Assembly: GCF_024756235.1 (NCBI RefSeq)
Contig: NZ_JANUGY010000012.1
Location: forward strand, 1-64,000
Length of the DNA stretch: 64,000 nt
Source of the DNA: Massilia kyonggiensis
GTDB taxonomy: Bacteria > Pseudomonadota > Gammaproteobacteria > Burkholderiales > Burkholderiaceae_D
Direction of reading: 5' to 3'
The stretch's first letter is position 1, and every line of letters starts with the position of its first letter. The notes under the pieces were generated by a model. It did no database searches and had not been told where the DNA came from. It worked only from the letters and a program-made list of their open reading frames with translations. The position numbers and the translations under genes were made by a program. Shown piece by piece: positions 59,323 through 64,000 of the stretch.

Positions 59323-62091
59323 ATGATCAAGAACCGGATCAGCAAGACCGCATTGGCGACGGTGATCGCCGAACTGTGCGTCACGGCATATGCCGGCGCG
59401 CAGACCACCAGCGAGCAGCCCGCGGGCGGCGAAGTGCAGCAGGTGGTCGTCAGCGGCATCCGCGCGTCGCTCAGCTCGTCGCTGACGACGAAGCGGCTGC
59501 AGGACGGCATCGTCGACGCCGTGTCGGCGGAAGACGCCGGCAAGTTCCCGGACACGAATATCGCGGAATCGCTGCAGCGCGTGACGGGCGTGCAGATCCA
59601 GCGCAACAACGGCGAGGGCCGCTACATCTCCGTGCGCGGCCTCGGCCCGGAATTCAACAACGTCCTGCTCAACGGCCGCACGATCACGAGCGACACGGGC
59701 GGACGCGAATTCTCGTTCGACGTGCTGTCGTCGGACCTGATCTCGAAGGCCATCGTGTACAAGACGTCGCAGGCCTTCCTGCCGGAAGGCGGCATCGGCT
59801 CGACGGTCGACATCCAGACGACGCGCCCGCTGTCCGGCAAGGCCGGCCAGTCGACCGTGGTCAACGTGTCGGATTCGTGGGACTCGAATTCGCGCAAGAA
59901 CACGCCGAACCTCAGCGCCCTGTACTCCTACGCGAACGCGGAGAAGAACTTCGGCGTGTCCGGCTCGCTGTCGTACACGGACCGTAAATCGCGCCAGTAC
60001 AAGGCCCTGAACGACGCGTGGAACCTGCTGGACGTGAAGACGATCAACGGCAACCTGAATTCCACGGGTCTGACGGCCGCCGACGTCACGACGAAGAAGC
60101 TGCTCATGCCGCAAAGCTACGGCTTCCAGAACGAAGACGAAAGCCGCAAGCGCCTCGTCGCCAGCACGACGGTGCAGTACAACCCGTCGTCCACCTGGAA
60201 GATCACGGGCGACGCCCTGTATTCGCGCCTGGACCAGCGCAACAAGGTCATCGCGATCAGCGACTGGATGAATCCGACCCAGCTGAACGTGAAAACCGAC
60301 GCGAACGGCCAGGTGACGGGCTTCGACCGTCCGGGCTCGAACTTCGTCGCCAACAATCCGGGCCTGAAGGCGGCGGGCATCCTGTCCGAAGCCAATTCGA
60401 ACGACATGATCGTGAAGGGCGGCGACCGCCTGTCGACCACGCTCGCCTACGGCGTGAATTCGAAGTGGACCCTGAGCCCGGACTGGAAACTGGAAGCCGA
60501 CCTGTCGACGTCGCGCACGGCGATCGGCTACCCCGACCTGTGGATCGTGGCCGGCATGGTGCCGAAGAACGGCGACGTGCTGACCTTCGGTTCGACGCCG
60601 ACCGTGACCTTCGGCGACGGCATCGCGGATCCGACGGCCGTGCGCGCCCACGCCGTCGGCAACACCATCGCCACCAACCACGACAACCTGCACGAAGGCC
60701 GCCTGAACGCCACGTGGAACACGGACATGGGCTGGTTCAAGGGCCTCCAGATGGGCACCGCGTATTCGCAGCGCAAGGTCGAGCACATCCAGTGGAGCTC
60801 CGATTCGTGGAACGCCTTCTCCGGCTACCACGTGGCGCTGCCGTCGTCGCTGTTCACCGTGACGCCGCTGGGCAATCCGTTCGGCAGCGGCGGCGGCGTG
60901 CCGCCGAACTTCCTGAGCTTCGATCCGTACGCCTACATGGCGTACCTGAACCAGCCGTCCCTGATCCCGCAATCGAACGACCCGGCCCACTATGCGGACA
61001 AGTCGATCTATCCGAACGGCCCGATGGCGATCGACTACACGAAGCCGTCGCTGTGGGCCGTGCGTGAAAAGGTGGCCAATGCCTTCGTCCAGTCGAAGTG
61101 GGAAGGCGACGGCTGGTCCGGCGACCTGGGCCTGCGCTACATGCACGTGAAGTCGCAGTCCATGGGCACCAGCCGCATCCTGCTGTCGGCCGTGCAAAGC
61201 CCGAACGACACCACGTATATCCAGAACTGGGGCCCGATGCAGACGAATTCGGTCGACAACAGCTACAACGCTTGGCTGCCGTCCGCGAACCTGAAGATCG
61301 ACCTCACGTCCGACATGATGCTGCGCTTCGGCGCATCGAAGACGCTGACCCGCCCGACGCTGAACCAGATGGGCGTCAGCAACTGGTACGGCGGCCGTAC
61401 GGGCTACGTGACGAGCGGCGGCGGCAACCCGTACCTGAAGCCGATGCGTTCGAATAACTTCGACGTGTCGTACGAATGGTATCTGTCGAAGACGAACTAC
61501 GTCAGCGGCGCGCTGTTCCTGAAAAAAGTGTCGGACTTCCTGGAGACGTCGCTGCAGGACACGAAGGTCCCGCAGTACCCGAACGAGATCGTGCACGACA
61601 CCCGTATCCGCAACGGCCAGACGGGCACGATCAAGGGCGCGGAACTGGCCGGCCAGTATGCGTTCGACAACATCCATCCGCTGCTGCAGGGCTTCGGCGT
61701 GACGGCGAACTACACGTACGTGGATGCGGAAGCGAACCGCGATTCGTCCGAGGGTCCCGTGACCTGCGGCTATCCGGGCCTGTCGCGCCAGTCGTACAAC
61801 GCGTCGCTGTTCTTCGAAAACAGCAAGTTCCAGGCACGGGCCAGCTATAACTGGCGCAATCACTTCTCCATCGATTGCGGCGGCGGCAGCACCCTGCCGC
61901 GCAACCGCGCGGCCTACGGCCAGACGGATGCGAGCCTGCGCTACAACCTGACGCCGACGTTGTCGCTGTACCTGGACGCCATCAACCTGACGAACGCGAA
62001 GGTCCACGAGTACGCCAACAACGACAGCCAGTTCCTCATGCTGGAAAACGACGGCCGCCGCATCAACGCCGGTCTGCGCATGCAGTTCTGA
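59323..62091 (+). CDS. TonB-dependent receptor, Caulobacter/Xanthomonas type
   Basis: A 922-residue outer-membrane receptor. Signal peptide 1-26 (LATVIAELCVTAYAGAQ), TonB box-like QVVVSGI (about 40-46), plug with EDAGKFPDTNIAESLQRVTGVQIQRNNGEGRYISVRGLGPEFNNVLLNGR. The barrel ends with a C-terminal Phe (GLRMQF), as outer-membrane proteins do. Paralogous in type to the receptor at 52610 but clearly different in sequence, so probably a second ligand. Its stop abuts the stop of the convergent GH5 gene with no gap. Confidence 0.92.
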   Translation: MIKNRISKTALATVIAELCVTAYAGAQTTSEQPAGGEVQQVVVSGIRASLSSSLTTKRLQDGIVDAVSAEDAGKFPDTNIAESLQRVTGVQIQRNNGEGRYISVRGLGPEFNNVLLNGRTITSDTGGREFSFDVLSSDLISKAIVYKTSQAFLPEGGIGSTVDIQTTRPLSGKAGQSTVVNVSDSWDSNSRKNTPNLSALYSYANAEKNFGVSGSLSYTDRKSRQYKALNDAWNLLDVKTINGNLNSTGLTAADVTTKKLLMPQSYGFQNEDESRKRLVASTTVQYNPSSTWKITGDALYSRLDQRNKVIAISDWMNPTQLNVKTDANGQVTGFDRPGSNFVANNPGLKAAGILSEANSNDMIVKGGDRLSTTLAYGVNSKWTLSPDWKLEADLSTSRTAIGYPDLWIVAGMVPKNGDVLTFGSTPTVTFGDGIADPTAVRAHAVGNTIATNHDNLHEGRLNATWNTDMGWFKGLQMGTAYSQRKVEHIQWSSDSWNAFSGYHVALPSSLFTVTPLGNPFGSGGGVPPNFLSFDPYAYMAYLNQPSLIPQSNDPAHYADKSIYPNGPMAIDYTKPSLWAVREKVANAFVQSKWEGDGWSGDLGLRYMHVKSQSMGTSRILLSAVQSPNDTTYIQNWGPMQTNSVDNSYNAWLPSANLKIDLTSDMMLRFGASKTLTRPTLNQMGVSNWYGGRTGYVTSGGGNPYLKPMRSNNFDVSYEWYLSKTNYVSGALFLKKVSDFLETSLQDTKVPQYPNEIVHDTRIRNGQTGTIKGAELAGQYAFDNIHPLLQGFGVTANYTYVDAEANRDSSEGPVTCGYPGLSRQSYNASLFFENSKFQARASYNWRNHFSIDCGGGSTLPRNRAAYGQTDASLRYNLTPTLSLYLDAINLTNAKVHEYANNDSQFLMLENDGRRINAGLRMQF

Positions 62092-63219
62092 TCAGCGTTG
62101 CCCGTTCGCCCCGCGGATCAAGGCGTCCAGCGCCTGCGGGTCGAACGGGCTGTTGGTCTCCCGGTCGAAGAGGGCGAAGCCGTCGTTGCCCGTCGCCCCA
62201 TCGTCCCAGTAGAACGGCAGCAGGCCGTTGGCGCGCGCCTGGCGCGATGCGTACTCGAGGAAGTGCGCGCGCGAATCCAGGTGCAGCCGCAGGTTCGCGC
62301 CCGCCAGCGTCGCGGAACGGCGGATCGCGCCGAATTCGCCCATCACGACCGGGATGCCCTTGTCGACGAACTTCCGCTTCATCTTCGCGTACAGGGCATC
62401 CAGGTCGGATTCCTCGCCCCAGGTCGCGTTATGCGCCGTGTCGGTGGCGGAGTGGCAGCCGGCGCCCCAGTAGAAAAACCGGTTGCCCCAGCCCGCGTCG
62501 GACCTCATCAGGGCGAACTGGTAGGGCGTGTAGTAGTGAATCTCGACCATCTGCCGGTTCGGTACGGTGTCCGCCGGCATCGTGTGCATCAGGCTGCACG
62601 TGAGGTCGATGTCGGCGCATGGCCCCTGCACGACGAGCACGCGCCAGGCATTGCGGCCGCCCGTCGCCCGCACGGCGTCGACGAACGTCTGGTGGTACGA
62701 CATCAGGATCGCCATCGCGGCCGCATCCTGCGCAGCCGGCTCGTTGGCGCCGGCGAACATCACGTGTTCGTCGAAGCCGCGCAGTGCCGTGGCGATCTGT
62801 TCCCAGTACGTTTTTTGCCTGGCGTTGACGGCGGCCTGGGCGCCGGAAGTGATGTTGTTCTCCAGCCAGCCGCCGTCCCGGTGGATGTTGACGATGACGT
62901 ACAGGCCGCTGTCGACGCACCATTGCACGACCTGCTGCACGCGCGCGAGCCACGCGGCGCTGATCGTGCCCGTGCGCGGGTCCGCGTACTGGTCCCACGA
63001 CGTGGGCAGGCGCACGGCCGTGAAGCCGCTTTGCCGGATCAGCCGGATCTGCGCCGGCGTGATCCGCGGGTTGCCCCGCGCGGTTTCGCCGCCGATCGCT
63101 TCCAGCGTGTCGCCGATGTTGATGCCGGCCCCGATCCTGCCGGCAAGCGTGACCGCGTCGCTGGCCATGCCGCTGGCGTCGGCGGGCAGCGCGACATCCG
63201 GAGTGGCGCTCGGCGGCAT
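62092..63219 (-). CDS. GH5 glycoside hydrolase without signal peptide
   Basis: A 375-residue GH5-fold hydrolase. Seen: GRIGAGINIGDTLEAIGGE, YVIVNIHRDGGWLEN (His113), acid/base Glu160 in MFAGANEP, MVEIHYYTPYQF, nucleophile Glu295 in PVVMGEFG and YWDDG near the end. The start is ATG 63219 with GAGGAG 8 bases upstream. No signal peptide is present, which is odd for a beta-endoglycanase and suggests cytoplasmic action on imported oligosaccharides. The esterase gene lies 53 bp upstream on the same strand. The linkage cleaved (glucan, mannan or galactan) is not known. Confidence 0.85.
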   Translation of the reverse strand: MPPSATPDVALPADASGMASDAVTLAGRIGAGINIGDTLEAIGGETARGNPRITPAQIRLIRQSGFTAVRLPTSWDQYADPRTGTISAAWLARVQQVVQWCVDSGLYVIVNIHRDGGWLENNITSGAQAAVNARQKTYWEQIATALRGFDEHVMFAGANEPAAQDAAAMAILMSYHQTFVDAVRATGGRNAWRVLVVQGPCADIDLTCSLMHTMPADTVPNRQMVEIHYYTPYQFALMRSDAGWGNRFFYWGAGCHSATDTAHNATWGEESDLDALYAKMKRKFVDKGIPVVMGEFGAIRRSATLAGANLRLHLDSRAHFLEYASRQARANGLLPFYWDDGATGNDGFALFDRETNSPFDPQALDALIRGANGQR

Positions 63220-63272
63220 GGCATGTCTCCTCAGTCGGCGACGGCCTCCCCGGGTGACGCGCGGGGTGGATG

Positions 63273-64000
63273 TTACTGGATCAGCTTGTGGTCGCGCAGC
63301 CATTCCTCGGCGCGCTTGGGCCACCGCGAAAAGTCGGCGCTGCCGCCCATGCCCGCGCCGTGGCCGCCGTGTTCGACCAGGTGCATCTCGGCCGGCACCT
63401 TGGCGCGGGTGAGGGCCTGGTAGAACAGGATGCTGTTCTCGACCGGGACCGCGCCGTCGTCCTGTGCATGCACGAGGAACACGGGCGGCGTCTGCGCGGT
63501 GACCCGCGTTTCCACCGACATCGCCTTCACCTGTTCCGGCGTCGGATGCGCGCCCAGCAGCGCATGGCGCGAGCCTTCGTGCGCCGCGGGCGGCGTCAAT
63601 GTGATCACCGGGTACACGAGCAGCGCGAAGTCGGGGCGTGCGCTGACGGCATCCAGCGCGGCGCCCGTGCGGCCGGCCGGGTCGTCGAACAGCGTGGCCG
63701 CGCTGGCGGCGAGGTGGCCGCCGGCCGAGCTGCCCATCACGCCGACGCGGTCGGGCGCGACGCCATAGTCCGCCGCATGCGCGCGGACGGTGCGGAGCGC
63801 GCGCAGGACGTCCTGCAGCGGCGCCGGGTGGCCGTAGCCGGCGAGGCGGTACTTGAGCACGAAGGCGGCGACGCCCAGCTTCGACAGCCATTGCGCGTAC
63901 TGCTTGCCCTCATGGTCGGACGCGAGGAACTGGTAGCTGCCGCCCGGGCAGATGATGACCGCGGTCCGGGCCGGGTGGTCCCCCGCCGCCGGGTAATAGG
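63273..64000 (-). CDS. BD-FAE-like carbohydrate esterase (N-terminus outside window)
   Basis: An alpha/beta hydrolase whose frame runs open from the right edge to a stop at 63273 (about 242 codons present). Seen: oxyanion region VIICPGGSYQFLA, YAQWLSKLGVAAFVLKYRL, nucleophile elbow VGVMGSSAGGHLA, acid VHAQDDGAVPVENS and a late His in EHGGHGAG. The set matches acetyl-xylan esterase/BD-FAE enzymes that remove acetyl or feruloyl groups from plant glycans. Internal GTG/ATG codons (63860) are not the true start because the oxyanion motif precedes them. Probably co-transcribed with GH5. Confidence 0.83.
   Translation of the reverse strand, partial: YYPAAGDHPARTAVIICPGGSYQFLASDHEGKQYAQWLSKLGVAAFVLKYRLAGYGHPAPLQDVLRALRTVRAHAADYGVAPDRVGVMGSSAGGHLAASAATLFDDPAGRTGAALDAVSARPDFALLVYPVITLTPPAAHEGSRHALLGAHPTPEQVKAMSVETRVTAQTPPVFLVHAQDDGAVPVENSILFYQALTRAKVPAEMHLVEHGGHGAGMGGSADFSRWPKRAEEWLRDHKLIQ

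Noticed and set aside
63039..63224. Short minus-strand frame starting at ATG 63224
   Set aside because: It overlaps the GH5 gene out of frame, and its ATG is 5 bases from the well-supported GH5 start.

Overview
The window reads as a chromosomal segment of a high-GC betaproteobacterium, most like the Oxalobacteraceae (Massilia/Duganella type). This rests on protein style: Caulobacter/Xanthomonas-type TonB receptors paired with LacI regulators, propeller-GGDEF hybrids, a non-phosphorylative fucose route, and many LysR/MFS pairs. It is an inference from reading, not from a database search. No rRNA, tRNA, CRISPR array or prophage was seen.

Layout. 1-5462: the 5' part of a HAF-like secreted protein, a secreted GH43 glycosidase, a DHA2 drug exporter divergent from a LysR regulator, and a TSUP permease overlapping that regulator. 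5463-14537: an AT-rich leader, then six tightly packed co-directional genes. They encode a peptidoglycan-binding/chitosanase-like hydrolase, a patatin with a large membrane insertion, an alpha/beta hydrolase, a caspase-like protease, a membrane-anchored beta-domain protein and a small three-helix membrane protein. This is the best candidate for an undescribed system, possibly defence, cell death or inter-bacterial conflict. 14589-18880: bestrophin, GST, MFS with divergent LysR, and RidA.

18968-32009: a propeller-GGDEF sensor divergent from what looks like a complete oxidative L-fucose pathway. It has a SAF + UxaA dehydratase, AKR fucose dehydrogenase, FAH-family diketo-acid hydrolase, FucP symporter, SDR dehydrogenase, FMN L-lactate dehydrogenase, zinc dehydrogenase, GntR regulator, fuconolactonase and mutarotase. 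Two nearly identical 22-bp palindromic sites mark the two promoters. The logic is fucose -> fuconolactone -> fuconate -> 2-keto-3-deoxyfuconate -> 2,4-diketo acid -> pyruvate + L-lactate, with LldD returning lactate to pyruvate.

32010-45131: two tandem small secreted twin-CX3C proteins, a small secreted protein, a four-gene MacB-type ABC efflux operon with an unusual double adaptor, a PdxR-like regulator divergent from an AhpD-cupin-HD operon, then a flavin monooxygenase, an MFS exporter and an Old Yellow Enzyme reductase on the other strand.

45261-64000: a polysaccharide utilisation region. It holds two LacI regulators with AACGT-centred operators, a heparinase II/III-like lyase, a GH105 lipoprotein, a sugar MFS, two TonB receptors, GH35, DUF2264 (GH154-like), GH5 and an esterase cut by the window edge. 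A 225-bp element with 22-bp terminal inverted repeats sits against the GH105 terminator. The enzyme set suggests an acidic plant polysaccharide bearing galactose and uronic acid. Combined with fucose catabolism, this would fit arabinogalactan or a pectic side chain, but the substrate is inferred.
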